Below, in pieces: positions 47,560 through 56,234 of a DNA stretch of 61,546 nucleotides. This stretch comes from Gammaproteobacteria bacterium (GTDB lineage: Bacteria; Pseudomonadota; Gammaproteobacteria; HK1). Location of the stretch: positions 1 through 61,546 of the forward strand of contig JAJEAD010000019.1 in assembly GCA_022824305.1 (NCBI GenBank). The letters run 5' to 3'. Position 1 is the stretch's first letter. Every line of letters begins with the position of its first letter. The notes under the pieces are model-generated. The model worked only from the letters and a program-made list of their open reading frames with translations. It was not told the DNA's origin and searched no databases. The translations under genes and the position numbers were made by a program.

Positions 47560-49095
47560 ATGGCTGAAGCGCCGGCCCCGGCCAACCTTTCCCCGCCCGA
47601 GGACGAGGCGCTGCCGGAGCTGGTGGCCGCGGTCGACCTCGGTTCGAACAGCTTCCACATGAAGATTGCCCGCGTCGTCGCCGGCGACCTCCAGGTCGTG
47701 GACCGGCTGCGGGAGATGGTCCGCCTCGCGGCGGGACTCGATGCTGCACGGCACATCACCGAGGAGGCGGCGAAGCGGGCGCTCGCGTGCCTCGCCCGCT
47801 TCGGCCAGCGCCTGCGCGGCCTGCCCCCGGGGAGCGTGCGAGCGGTCGGAACCAACACCTTCCGCCTGGCGCGGGACGGGGCGGAGTTCCTCGTCGCGGC
47901 GGAGAGCGCGCTGGGACATCCCATCGAAGTGATCGACGGCCGGGAGGAGGCGCGCCTCATCTACCTCGGGGTGTCGCACGGCATCGCCGCGGACGAGCGG
48001 CAACGCCTCGTGGTGGACATCGGCGGTGGCAGCACCGAGCTCATCATCGGCAGACACTTCAGCGCGCTGCACACCGAGAGTCTCTACATGGGCTGCGTCA
48101 GCTCGAGCCTCGCGCACTTCGCCGACGGACGAATCAGGCGCTCCACCCTGCGCGCGGCGGAGCTCGATGCCACCCAGGAGCTCGAGCCGATCCAGGCTCA
48201 CTACCGCGCGGTCGGCTGGGATGCCGCGGTCGGGGCTTCGGGCACGATCCGGACGATCGACGACGTGCTGCGCGCCCAGGGGTGGTGCGACGAGGGCATC
48301 ACCCGCGAGGGGCTGCGCCGGCTACGGGACGCGCTGGTGGACCTGGGCCGCGTGGAGGCGCTGGACCGCCTCGGAGTGGAGCCCGCCCGCGCCCCCGTCT
48401 TCCCGGGCGGCGTCGCGATCCTGAGCGCGGTCTTCGAGGCGTTGCGCATCCGCCGCATGGCGACGACGGAGAGCGCATTGCGCGACGGCGTGCTCTACGA
48501 CCTGATCGGCCGCCTCCAGCACCACGACGTGCGCGACACCACCATCCGCCACCTGTCGCGCCGCTTTCAGGTCGACACCACGCAGGCCGAGCGGGTGGAG
48601 CGCACCGCGCTCTACGTGCTGCAGCAGGTGGCAAAGCACTGGCGGCTGCGCCGGCCGCGCTACCGCGACTGGTTGAGCTGGGCGGCGCGCCTGCACGAGG
48701 TGGGCCTGGACATCGCTCACAACCAGTACCACAAGCACGGCGCCTACCTGCTCGAGCACGCCGACCTGCCCGGATTCTCGCGCCAGGACAAGCTGGCTCT
48801 CTCGGTGCTGGTGCGTGCGCACCGGAGGAAGTTCCCGACCGGCGCCTTCGGCTCCCTCGGCGAGCGGACGGCGGAGCGCGTGATGCACCTCGCCATCGTG
48901 TTGCGAATCGCGGTGGTACTGCACCGTGGCCGATCCGACGCCGGCACGCCGGGCTTCGTCGCACAGGCGGGCCCGGGAACGCTGCGTCTTGCGTTCCCGC
49001 CCGGCTGGCTCGACTCGCACCCCCTCACCCTGGCCGAGCTCGGCCACGAGGCGGACTACCTCTCGGCGGCGGGAACGAAGCTGCGCTTCTCCTGA
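47560..49095 (+). CDS. ppx: Exopolyphosphatase
   Basis: This 511 aa protein releases phosphate from polyphosphate or removes it from pppGpp. It has the actin-like domain (AAVDLGSNSFHMKIA, GTNTFRLARDG, VVDIGGGSTELIIG, GASGTIRTIDD) and a C-terminal helical HD-like region (WAARLHEVGLDIAHNQYHKH). Length and domain order fit Ppx more than GppA, though the two cannot be fully separated by eye. Phosphate freed by TmpB and polyphosphate use are consistent but not linked by operon. Confidence 0.94.
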   Translation: MAEAPAPANLSPPEDEALPELVAAVDLGSNSFHMKIARVVAGDLQVVDRLREMVRLAAGLDAARHITEEAAKRALACLARFGQRLRGLPPGSVRAVGTNTFRLARDGAEFLVAAESALGHPIEVIDGREEARLIYLGVSHGIAADERQRLVVDIGGGSTELIIGRHFSALHTESLYMGCVSSSLAHFADGRIRRSTLRAAELDATQELEPIQAHYRAVGWDAAVGASGTIRTIDDVLRAQGWCDEGITREGLRRLRDALVDLGRVEALDRLGVEPARAPVFPGGVAILSAVFEALRIRRMATTESALRDGVLYDLIGRLQHHDVRDTTIRHLSRRFQVDTTQAERVERTALYVLQQVAKHWRLRRPRYRDWLSWAARLHEVGLDIAHNQYHKHGAYLLEHADLPGFSRQDKLALSVLVRAHRRKFPTGAFGSLGERTAERVMHLAIVLRIAVVLHRGRSDAGTPGFVAQAGPGTLRLAFPPGWLDSHPLTLAELGHEADYLSAAGTKLRFS

Positions 49096-49114
49096 GAAGG
49101 CGGGATCCCGGACG

Positions 49115-49585
49115 CTACATGAGGTCCCAGTTGCCGTCGCCCGCCAGGCAGGCTACTCCGACTCCGGTTTCCTGCTGCCCCCCTACCGTGATGGTCTGCC
49201 TGAACTCCCGGCAGGTCCTCCCGGCATCGTTCACACCGACCCGGGTGATGACCGTGCTGCCGGAAGCGGGGCCCGCGGTGTTGGCGGGGTTGTCCCAGGT
49301 CACCGTACCCCCGACCGGCGCCGTGTTCAGGGCCTGCTGGGTTGCCACGTTCGCTTGTTGCTGCGATGCCGCGTCCAGGGATTCCGCGATCTGGGCGCCG
49401 ACGGTGGCGCCGATGACGGCGCCGATCGCGGTCATCGCCACGCGCCCGTCGCCGCTGCCGAACTGGTTGCCCAGCACCGCGCCGGCCACGCCGCCGAGCA
49501 GGGCGCCGGCCGTCTCGTTCTGGCTCATCGTCTGGCACCCGGTGAGCAGCGCCGCGCCCAGGGCGGCAAGGTAGATGCGTTTCAT
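49115..49585 (-). CDS. Glycine-zipper outer-membrane lipoprotein
   Basis: This 156 aa protein has a lipoprotein signal peptide with lipobox LLTGC. It then has a glycine-zipper region (AGALLGGVAGAVLGNQFG, AIGAVIGATVGAQIAE) and a C-terminal part with CREFRQTITVGGQ, as in the 17 kDa surface antigen family. It is probably anchored in the outer membrane. AGAGGAC precedes the ATG by about seven bases. The stop is 19 bases from the ppx stop, convergent. Confidence 0.88.
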   Translation of the reverse strand: MKRIYLAALGAALLTGCQTMSQNETAGALLGGVAGAVLGNQFGSGDGRVAMTAIGAVIGATVGAQIAESLDAASQQQANVATQQALNTAPVGGTVTWDNPANTAGPASGSTVITRVGVNDAGRTCREFRQTITVGGQQETGVGVACLAGDGNWDLM

Positions 49586-49939
49586 GAAGCAGTCCTCTTG
49601 AGTCTTCGTGTGGTGGCGCCGCTATGCGGAGGTCCCCGTGAAACGACTCGAACGGAAACGTGGAAGGTAATGAACCCCGCCCGGTGCCTGCCCCTTTGAT
49701 CGAGGCTGATCAAGGTAACACAGCCGGAGCGGATCGGAGCATGGCCGAGAGTTTTTTGTCGTGTCTTTTCCGTTGAATCGTTGCCGCCGGTGGCGAGGCT
49801 GCGGCCGGGGCCGCGGAGAGTGGAGGCGCCCCCGAAAGTGGAAACGGCGCGCGCTTCCGTGGTGAAATCCGCCGCCCGAAAGTTGCCGTGGAGTACGCCT
49901 CGCCGGGCCGTGGCCGGCTCGCGACTTCTCCGAGCCCCG
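49586..49939. other. 354-base divergent region with TTGATC/GATCAA dyad
   Basis: The region separates the lipoprotein gene (minus) from the acetyltransferase gene (plus). Bases 49696-49713 form the dyad TTGATC-N6-GATCAA, and a T-rich run (GAGTTTTTTGTCGTG) lies at 49750-49765 in an AT-richer pocket. The dyad is wider than an FNR box (TTGAT-N4-ATCAA). It could be an operator; the regulator is not evident. Confidence 0.35.
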
Positions 49940-50428
49940 ATGCGGATACGACCCGCCGAGCCCGGCGATGCCGAGGCGATCAGCGAGATCTACAACCAGG
50001 GGATCGTGGACCGGGTCGCGACCCTGGAGACGACGCTGCGCACGCCCGGGGAGAGGAGGAGCTGGCTCGAGGCACGGGGACCGCGCCACCCGGTCGTGGT
50101 GTGCGAGGGGAAGCACGGGGTGTGCGGATGGGCGAGCCTCAACTCGTTCAACCCGCGCGAGGCCTACGACAACGTGGCGGATTTCTCCATATACGTCGAG
50201 CGGGGCTCCCGCGGCCGGGGGATCGGCGGCGCGCTTCTCGCCCACCTCGAGACCCTGGCGGCGGAACTCGGGTTTCACAAGCTCGTGCTCGCGATGCTGT
50301 CCTCGAACGGCGCGGGCATTGCGCTGTACCGGCGGCAGGGTTTCCGCGAGGTGGGCACCTACCGCGAGCACGGCCGAGTCGACGGGCGCTGGGTGGACAT
50401 CCTGATCATGGAGAAGATCCTGACCTGA
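49940..50428 (+). CDS. GNAT acetyltransferase, phosphinothricin/ArsN type
   Basis: This 162 aa protein starts MRIRPAEPGDAEAISEIYNQ and continues GIVDRVATLET, typical of phosphinothricin-type N-acetyltransferases. The acetyl-CoA loop is RGSRGRGIGGALL, and the end KLVLAMLSSNGAGIALYRRQ with GFREVGTYREHG fits the same group. Relatives acetylate phosphinothricin, arsinothricin or methionine sulfoximine. No arsenic or antibiotic genes are adjacent. A GTG ten codons upstream (49910) could be the true start, as no good ribosome site precedes the ATG. Confidence 0.88.
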   Translation: MRIRPAEPGDAEAISEIYNQGIVDRVATLETTLRTPGERRSWLEARGPRHPVVVCEGKHGVCGWASLNSFNPREAYDNVADFSIYVERGSRGRGIGGALLAHLETLAAELGFHKLVLAMLSSNGAGIALYRRQGFREVGTYREHGRVDGRWVDILIMEKILT

Positions 50429-50721
50429 AGCCCGGCGCGGCACGGTGCGCGCTCCGGGTGCTTCCCCGCGGGCGGCGCTACGTACATTCCGGCATGGATC
50501 GACGACCCGTGACATGATTTGTTGCCGGCTCGTCCGCTCGAGGGGCATGCATGGCGCGAAACCGGGAGCCGCTGTCGAACCCGCATCCCGCGCGCCTCCA
50601 CTTCGGTTCCGGGCGCTGGCGCCGCGACTGGTGCACCGCGCCCGGCATTCGCGCTAACCTTGTCACACGTCCGTTCGGCGATGCTCCGTACCGGGCGGAT
50701 CGCAGTCAGGAGAGAAGACTT
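50429..50721 (+). other. 293-base leader region before the ECF S component
   Basis: ECF transporter operons often carry a vitamin riboswitch, so I searched this gap for the conserved cores of the TPP, cobalamin, FMN and preQ1 types and did not find them. AGGAGAG lies seven bases before the start. The 3' part (CGCTAACCTTGTCACACG, 50652-50669) is AT-richer and may hold a promoter. The substrate cannot be inferred from this leader. Confidence 0.4.
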
Positions 50722-51252
50722 ATGAATGCTCGCACCATCGCGCTGACCGCCGTGAGTATCGCGATCGTTACGGTACTGGTCGCCAGTGTCCCGGTCCCCA
50801 TACCCGCCACCGGCGGCTTCACGCATCCCGGCGCGGTGGCCGAGATCTTCGTCGCGGTCGCCTTCGGGCCGGTGATCGGCATGGTCGCGGCCGGCGTCGG
50901 CGCCGCGCTCGCCGACCTCATCCTGGGATACGGAAGCTGGGCTCCGCTCACCCTCATCGCCCACGGCAGCCTCGGGCTGCTTGCGGGGTGGCTGAGCCGG
51001 GGACGCGGCAAGGGCGGCATGTTCGCGGGCTGGATTGCGGGCGGCTTCGCGCTCGTCGCCCTGTACTTCATCGGTCAGGCCACGGTGTACGGCCTCGGCG
51101 TCGCCGGCGCGGCGGCCGAGCTCCCCTTCAATCTCTTCCAGGTCGCGCTCGGCGTGCTGGGGCTCGGTCTCTTCTTCGTCGTCCGCGCCGTCTACCCGCA
51201 GATCGAACAGCTCGCGGGAGGCAAGGGATTCACCGACGTTTCGAAGAGCTGA
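50722..51252 (+). CDS. ECF transporter substrate-binding (S) component
   Basis: This 176 aa membrane protein has about five to six helices and the S-component phrases HPGAVAEIFVAVAFGPVIG and AALADLILGYGSWAPLTL with IAHG, as in the family that includes HmpT-like vitamin-uptake proteins. It binds a vitamin or cofactor precursor and works with EcfA/EcfA'/EcfT, which follow in the same direction. The motif pattern does not allow the ligand to be named. A strong ribosome site fixes ATG 50722. The next gene starts 235 bases on. Confidence 0.85.
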   Translation: MNARTIALTAVSIAIVTVLVASVPVPIPATGGFTHPGAVAEIFVAVAFGPVIGMVAAGVGAALADLILGYGSWAPLTLIAHGSLGLLAGWLSRGRGKGGMFAGWIAGGFALVALYFIGQATVYGLGVAGAAAELPFNLFQVALGVLGLGLFFVVRAVYPQIEQLAGGKGFTDVSKS

Positions 51253-51487
51253 AACCCGCCGGCTCCTACGGTGGGTCACGCTCGGCGGGGCGCGAGAGTG
51301 CCGAAAGAGTAGCGCCTCCCCGCAGGTTGGGGGGCGGCCGCGGAGAGCAGGATCGCGCCCCGGGCGGGGCCGGCAAGTGGAGACGCCGGGCCGCGCGGCG
51401 ACCGCGACTCGGCGTGACGGGATGGCGGGCCAACTCATCGCCCGCCGCCGGGGTTGGGCGGATCGCTGGTAGATGGGAAGGGCCCCG

Positions 51488-52375
51488 ATGACGAGCCCGA
51501 TCATCGAAGTGCGGGACCTCGGCTATGCCTATCCCGCCATGGAGCCGCACGAAGAGGCTCCCTGGGTGCTCGATGGAGTGGATCTCGAAGTCGAGCGGGG
51601 AGAGTTCCTGTCCGTCATGGGGCCGACCGGAGCGGGCAAGACCACGCTGTGCCTCGCCCTCGTCGGCATCGTGCCGCAGTCCACGGGCGGTTTCATCCGG
51701 GGCGAGGTGCGGGTCTCGGGTCTGGACACCAAGACCGAGCCGGTGTCGAGCCTGGCGGGACGGGTCGGTCTCGTGTTCCAGGATCCCGAGACGCAGCTCT
51801 TCAACATGAACGTGGAGGCGGAGATCGCCTTCGGGCTCGAGAGCAAGGGGGTGGCGCCCGAAGAGATCGCGGAGCGTATCGAGTGGGCGGCGCGCAGCGT
51901 CGGCGTCGAGTCGCTGCTCGGGCGCTCTCCCTTCGAGCTGTCCGGCGGCCAGAAGCAGCGGGTCGCGATCGCGGCAATGCTCGCGATGACCCCGGAAGTG
52001 CTGGTCCTCGACGAGCCCACCACCAGTCTCGATCCCCGCGGCCGGCAGGAGGTCTTCGCCACGGTGCGGGATCTGCGCCGGCAGCGGGGCATGACCATCA
52101 TGATGGTGGAGCAGGACGCGGAGTGCATCGCCGAGTTCTCCGACCGGGTTGCGCTGCTCGCCGAGGGAAGCGTGAGGCGGGTGGGGCCGCCCCCGGAGAT
52201 CTTCTCCCGCCCCGGAGAGCTCGTGGAGATGGGGGTGCGGGTGCCTCAGGTGACGGAGGTCGCGATGGCGCTGAACCGCCGGCACGGCAGCGCCCATCGC
52301 TTCGTCCGTCTCGAGGAGGCAGTGCGCTCTCTCGCCCGTGAGCTCGAAGCGTCCCAAGCGGCGGCGGGACCGTGA
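51488..52375 (+). CDS. ecfA1: ECF transporter ATPase A
   Basis: This 295 aa ATPase has Walker A GPTGAGKTT, the ECF-type Q-loop VFQDPETQLFNMNVEAEIAF, a full signature LSGGQKQRVAIAAML and Walker B VLVLDEPTTSLDPRG. All active-site parts are intact. ATG 51488 is chosen over ATG 51473 because GGGAAGGG is then at good distance. It overlaps the second ATPase gene by GTGA. Confidence 0.92.
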   Translation: MTSPIIEVRDLGYAYPAMEPHEEAPWVLDGVDLEVERGEFLSVMGPTGAGKTTLCLALVGIVPQSTGGFIRGEVRVSGLDTKTEPVSSLAGRVGLVFQDPETQLFNMNVEAEIAFGLESKGVAPEEIAERIEWAARSVGVESLLGRSPFELSGGQKQRVAIAAMLAMTPEVLVLDEPTTSLDPRGRQEVFATVRDLRRQRGMTIMMVEQDAECIAEFSDRVALLAEGSVRRVGPPPEIFSRPGELVEMGVRVPQVTEVAMALNRRHGSAHRFVRLEEAVRSLARELEASQAAAGP

Positions 52376-53244
52376 GCGTGCCCGCGCTCGCCGCCCGGGA
52401 GCTCCGCTACCGCTATCCCTCGTCCTCCGACGGCAATGCGCCGGACGCTCTGCGCGGCGTCGACTTCGCGCTTCCCGAGGGAGGCTACGTCGCCCTCGTC
52501 GGCCAGAACGGGTCCGGCAAGACCACGCTTGCCAAGCACTTCATCGGTCTTCTGCGCGCCACCGCGGGTCAGGTGCTGGTGTCCGGACGGGTGGTGGCGG
52601 ACGCTTCGGTTTCGGCGCTCGCGCGGGATGTCGGCTTCGTCTTCCAGAACCCCGACCACCAGATCTTCAACGCCAGTGTGCGGGAGGAGATCGCGGTGGG
52701 ACCGCGGAACCTCGGTGCGGGCGCGGTCGAGGTCGAGCGCCGCGTGGAGGAATCGCTCGTCCGCTTCGAGCTCGAGGATTGCGCCGATCGCCAGCCCGCG
52801 GCCCTGAGCTTCGCCCTGCGGCGGGCGGTGGCGGTGGCGGCGGTGTTCGCGATGGACACCCCGATTCTCGTGCTCGACGAGCCGAGCGCGGGGCTCGACG
52901 CCCTCCACGTCCAGCGCCTTCTCGCGCGCATCGAAGAACGCCGGGCGCGCGGCCACAGCGTCGTGATCATCACCCACGACATGCAACTCGTGGCGGAGCA
53001 CGTGCCCCGTTGCGTGGTGATGCACGAAGGGCGCGTGATCGCCGAAGGCGACACTGCCGAGGTGCTTGGCGATCAGGCACTCGTCGAGCGCGCGCACCTC
53101 GGTACCCCCCAGGTGACCCGCCTTGCCCGCCGGCTGCGCGCCACGGGAATGTCCGGAAACGTCTTCGGCGTGGACGCCTTCTGCGACCACTTCTCGCGCC
53201 TGCGGGCGGGCGGGAGCGGCTCTTCCGCGCTCGACGGGCGCTAA
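52372..53244 (+). CDS. ecfA2: ECF transporter ATPase A', degenerate signature
   Basis: This 290 aa ATPase has an intact Walker A (GQNGSGKTT), Q-loop VFQNPDHQIFNASVREEIA, Walker B ILVLDEPSAGLDALH and switch ITHD. The signature motif, normally LSGGQ, reads LSFALRRAVAVAAVF, so the residues that contact ATP of the partner subunit are lost. The ATP bound by EcfA1 would therefore face a poor signature, while the other site keeps a full one. This is an asymmetric heterodimer. GTG start, coupled to ecfA1. Confidence 0.9.
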   Translation: MSVPALAARELRYRYPSSSDGNAPDALRGVDFALPEGGYVALVGQNGSGKTTLAKHFIGLLRATAGQVLVSGRVVADASVSALARDVGFVFQNPDHQIFNASVREEIAVGPRNLGAGAVEVERRVEESLVRFELEDCADRQPAALSFALRRAVAVAAVFAMDTPILVLDEPSAGLDALHVQRLLARIEERRARGHSVVIITHDMQLVAEHVPRCVVMHEGRVIAEGDTAEVLGDQALVERAHLGTPQVTRLARRLRATGMSGNVFGVDAFCDHFSRLRAGGSGSSALDGR

Positions 53245-53378
53245 AGCGCCGTGCGGACGAAGGCAATGCGCCGGCGCGCCGAATCGAAGCGGCGAAGACG
53301 CCGCTCCACGTCCCCCCGGGTCGGGCACGGCGGCTGCCGGCGCGCTCCGCGCCGTGCGCGTTGCCGGGCGACGGGCCC

Positions 53379-54182
53379 GTGGCGATAAACGCCGACCTCT
53401 ACGTGCCCGGCCGGAGTTGGGCCCATCGGCTCGACCCCCGCGTCAAGCTGCTCTTCGTCGCCTGCTTCATCGTCCTGGTGCTCGTCTACGACAACCTCTT
53501 CTTCATGCTCTCGGCACTGGTCCTGGTGCACCTGCTGCACTTCTCCGCGCGGGTGCCCGCGGCGCGGCTGCGATTCGTATGGAAGACCCTGCTTCCGGTG
53601 GCGCTGCTGATGGCGCTGCTGTGGACGCTGTTCTACCCGCGGGGAGAAGCGCTCGCCGTCTTCTGGATCGTGGAGATCACGTTGCACGCGCTCGCGCAGG
53701 GGGCGGCGCTGGGCTTGCGCATCCTGGTCATGGCCTTCGCGGTCTTCGCCTGGCTCTACACCACGGATCAGGCCGCGCTCGTTCGCAGTCTCGTCAAGGT
53801 CGGCATACCCTACGAATGGGGGCTCGTGCTCGCGCTCGCGCTGCGCTACATCCCGACCTTCCAGGGGAGCTACATGCTCATATCGGAGGCCCAGGCCGCG
53901 CGCGGGCTCGAGCTCCGGGGCGCCGGATTCGCCCGCGTCAGGCGCATGATGCCGATCTTCGTCGCGATGATCGTGACCTCGCTGCGCGCGAGCGAGCAGC
54001 TCGGCCGTGCGATCGAGGCGCGCGCCCTCGGCGCGCCCGGTGTGCGCCGCAGCGTGCTCCACGACATCCGCTTTCGGCCCGCGGACTACGCTGCCTCCCT
54101 GCTCCTCGCCGCCGGTACCGCGCTGCTCCTGTATCTCAACTTCGCTCTCGGGATCGGCGAGCACCCGATCGCTCTCGGCTGA
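53379..54182 (+). CDS. ecfT: ECF transporter T component
   Basis: This 267 aa membrane protein has the EcfT layout: helices near the N terminus (VKLLFVACFIVLVLVYDNLF), then the two coupling-helix motifs SEAQAARGLELRG and AIEARALGAPG, which fit the usual A-R-G/A-L-G pattern that docks into the ATPases. It completes the S-A-A'-T set. GTG 53379 has no strong ribosome site, and the 134-base gap before it is GC-rich and empty. It ends 9 bases from the convergent flavoprotein gene. Confidence 0.9.
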   Translation: MAINADLYVPGRSWAHRLDPRVKLLFVACFIVLVLVYDNLFFMLSALVLVHLLHFSARVPAARLRFVWKTLLPVALLMALLWTLFYPRGEALAVFWIVEITLHALAQGAALGLRILVMAFAVFAWLYTTDQAALVRSLVKVGIPYEWGLVLALALRYIPTFQGSYMLISEAQAARGLELRGAGFARVRRMMPIFVAMIVTSLRASEQLGRAIEARALGAPGVRRSVLHDIRFRPADYAASLLLAAGTALLLYLNFALGIGEHPIALG

Positions 54183-54191
54183 GCGCGCCGC

Positions 54192-56234
54192 TCACAGGTC
54201 CTTGCACAGGCGCAGGGAGTCGAGCATTGCGGCGTGGATGTTGCGGCTCGTCCACGCGTCGCCCACCCGGAATAGCCGGTAGCGGCCCTCGGGGTTGGTG
54301 ACGAGCGTCTGTGGCCGGGCGTCGGCCATGGCCTGGAGGTCGACCTCGCCGAGGTTGATCGAGTCGGGCTTGAGCGCGAAGTAGAGGGCGTCGTTCGGCA
54401 GGGTGCCGTGGTCGCCGACGACCTGGTCGAAGCTCTGCTTCTCGGTCTCGCCGGTGAACATGTTGGCGAGCGTGGCGACGAGACGGTTGCCCTCGCGGCG
54501 CAGCCCGGCGAGGCGGGTGTCCGTCCGGATCGTGACTCCACGGCGGTACAGCTCGCTCAGGTGGGCGCCCTGGTTGGTATCGGCCATCTCGTTGCAGAGC
54601 GCCCGGTCCGGAGTGACGACCTCGACCTGCGAGCCGCGGCTCGCCAGGTGCTCGGCGCAGGAGGGGCCCTGGTGATAGCCGTTCTCGTCGAACACGAGGA
54701 CCTGCTCGCCCGCCTCGACGTGAGCGCCGAGCACGTCCCACACCGTGGCGGCATGCTCCCGGCCCTCGAAGTGGCCGACGTTGGGAAGGCCGCCGGTCGC
54801 CACGACGACCACGTCCGGATCTTCCGCCCGCACGTCTTCGGCCTCTGCGAGGGTGTTGCGCCGGACCTCCACCCCGAGGCGTTCGATACGGCCCTCGAGC
54901 CAGTGGGCAATGCCCGCGAGCTCCCGGCGCCACGTCGCCCGCGCCGCGAGCAGGACCTGGCCGCCGAGCTCGCCCGAGGCCTCGAAGAGCACCACCTCGT
55001 GACCGCGCTCCGCGCTCACCCGTGCCGCCTCCAGCCCTCCCGGGCCGCCGCCCACCACCACCACCCGCCGGCGCGGGCCCTCCGACGGCGAGATGATCTG
55101 CGGAAGCCTCTCCTCGCGGCCGGTGGCGGGGTTCTGCACGCACAGCGCGTCCTGGCCGGAGAGCACCCGGTCCACGCAGTAGCCGGCGCCCACGCAGGGC
55201 CGGATCTCCACCTCCTCGCCGCGGGCGAGCTTGTTCGCGAAGTGCGGATCGGCGATGAAGGCGCGGGTCATTCCGATCATGTCGACGTGCCCCTCGGCCA
55301 CCGCGTGCGCCGCGGTCGCGGCGTCGGTGACCCGCGTTGCGTGGAACACCGGCACGTCCACCGCCGCCCGGATCGCGCTCGCCAGGTGCAGGAAGGGCGC
55401 CGACGGCAGCCACATCGTCGGCCAGATCGTTCCGCTCGCCTTGTAGTCGGTAGCCTGCCCTCCGACCACGCTGATGAAGTCGATGCCCCCGTGCTCCGCG
55501 TGGATGCGGGCGATCGCGATGCAGTCCTCGTGGCTCAGGCCGCCCTCGAGCATCTCGTCTCCCGACATGCGGATCCCCACGAGGTAGTCGGAGCCCGCCT
55601 CGCGGCGCACCGCTTCGATGAGCTCGAGCCCGAATCGCATCCGGTTCTCGAGCGAGCCGCCGTAGTCGTCCTCGCGGTGGTTGATGGCGGGGCACCAGAA
55701 CTGCTCGATCAGGGTGCCCGCCTGGGCGGAGATCTCGACCCCGTCGAGGCGGCCTTCCCGCGCCCGGCGCACCGCCTGCGCGTAGGCGAGCTGGGTGCGC
55801 GCGATGTCGTGGGGCTCCATCTCCACGGGAAAGGAGCGGTGGACCAGCTCGCGCCGGCAGGACGCGGAGTAGGCGGGCAGCCAGTTGGCGCTGTCCCATC
55901 GCTCCCGGCGCCCGCCGTGGGTGAGCTGCACCGTGCACGCCGCCCCGTGCTCGTGAATGCGCTCGGCCATCGCGCGGTACTCGGGGATGACCGCGTCGCT
56001 CGCTCCGTCGACCTGCCCGTAGTGGAAGGAGTTCTCGATGGAGACCGCGGTGGCGCCTCCGAACTGGGTGAGCCCCACGCCGCCGCGCGCCTTCTCCTCC
56101 TGGTAGCGCAGGTAGCGTTCGGTGATGCGTCCGCCGACCGCGTAGCCGGGGGAGTGGCTGGTGCTGAGCAGCCGGTTGCGGATCTCGAGGTGCTTGATAG
56201 CGAGAGGGGTGAAGAGCGCGGAGTAAGGGGTCAT
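54192..56234 (-). CDS. Old-Yellow-Enzyme-type demethylase-like flavoprotein (DgcA-like)
   Basis: This 680 aa protein has an N-terminal FMN TIM barrel and a C-terminal NAD/FAD-type dinucleotide domain, as in trimethylamine dehydrogenase. RNRLLSTSHSPGYAV, THGGRRERWDS, YGGSLENRMRFGLELIEAVR and VVVVGGGPGGLEAARV are clear. The 4Fe-4S site reads CVGAGYC...C: Cys347, Ala350, Cys353, Cys365, so one of the four usual ligands is Ala. DgcA and related N-demethylases share the same start and the CxGAxYC pattern. Dimethylglycine or another N-methyl compound is a likely substrate. It overlaps the oligopeptidase stop by 4 bases. Confidence 0.85.
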   Translation of the reverse strand: MTPYSALFTPLAIKHLEIRNRLLSTSHSPGYAVGGRITERYLRYQEEKARGGVGLTQFGGATAVSIENSFHYGQVDGASDAVIPEYRAMAERIHEHGAACTVQLTHGGRRERWDSANWLPAYSASCRRELVHRSFPVEMEPHDIARTQLAYAQAVRRAREGRLDGVEISAQAGTLIEQFWCPAINHREDDYGGSLENRMRFGLELIEAVRREAGSDYLVGIRMSGDEMLEGGLSHEDCIAIARIHAEHGGIDFISVVGGQATDYKASGTIWPTMWLPSAPFLHLASAIRAAVDVPVFHATRVTDAATAAHAVAEGHVDMIGMTRAFIADPHFANKLARGEEVEIRPCVGAGYCVDRVLSGQDALCVQNPATGREERLPQIISPSEGPRRRVVVVGGGPGGLEAARVSAERGHEVVLFEASGELGGQVLLAARATWRRELAGIAHWLEGRIERLGVEVRRNTLAEAEDVRAEDPDVVVVATGGLPNVGHFEGREHAATVWDVLGAHVEAGEQVLVFDENGYHQGPSCAEHLASRGSQVEVVTPDRALCNEMADTNQGAHLSELYRRGVTIRTDTRLAGLRREGNRLVATLANMFTGETEKQSFDQVVGDHGTLPNDALYFALKPDSINLGEVDLQAMADARPQTLVTNPEGRYRLFRVGDAWTSRNIHAAMLDSLRLCKDL

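Noticed and set aside
49696..49713. FNR/CRP-type binding site
   Set aside because: Half-sites fit, but the spacer is eight bases between TTGAT and ATCAA, where FNR needs four.
50429..50721. TPP, cobalamin, FMN or preQ1 riboswitch before the ECF operon
   Set aside because: None of the conserved cores could be matched by eye.
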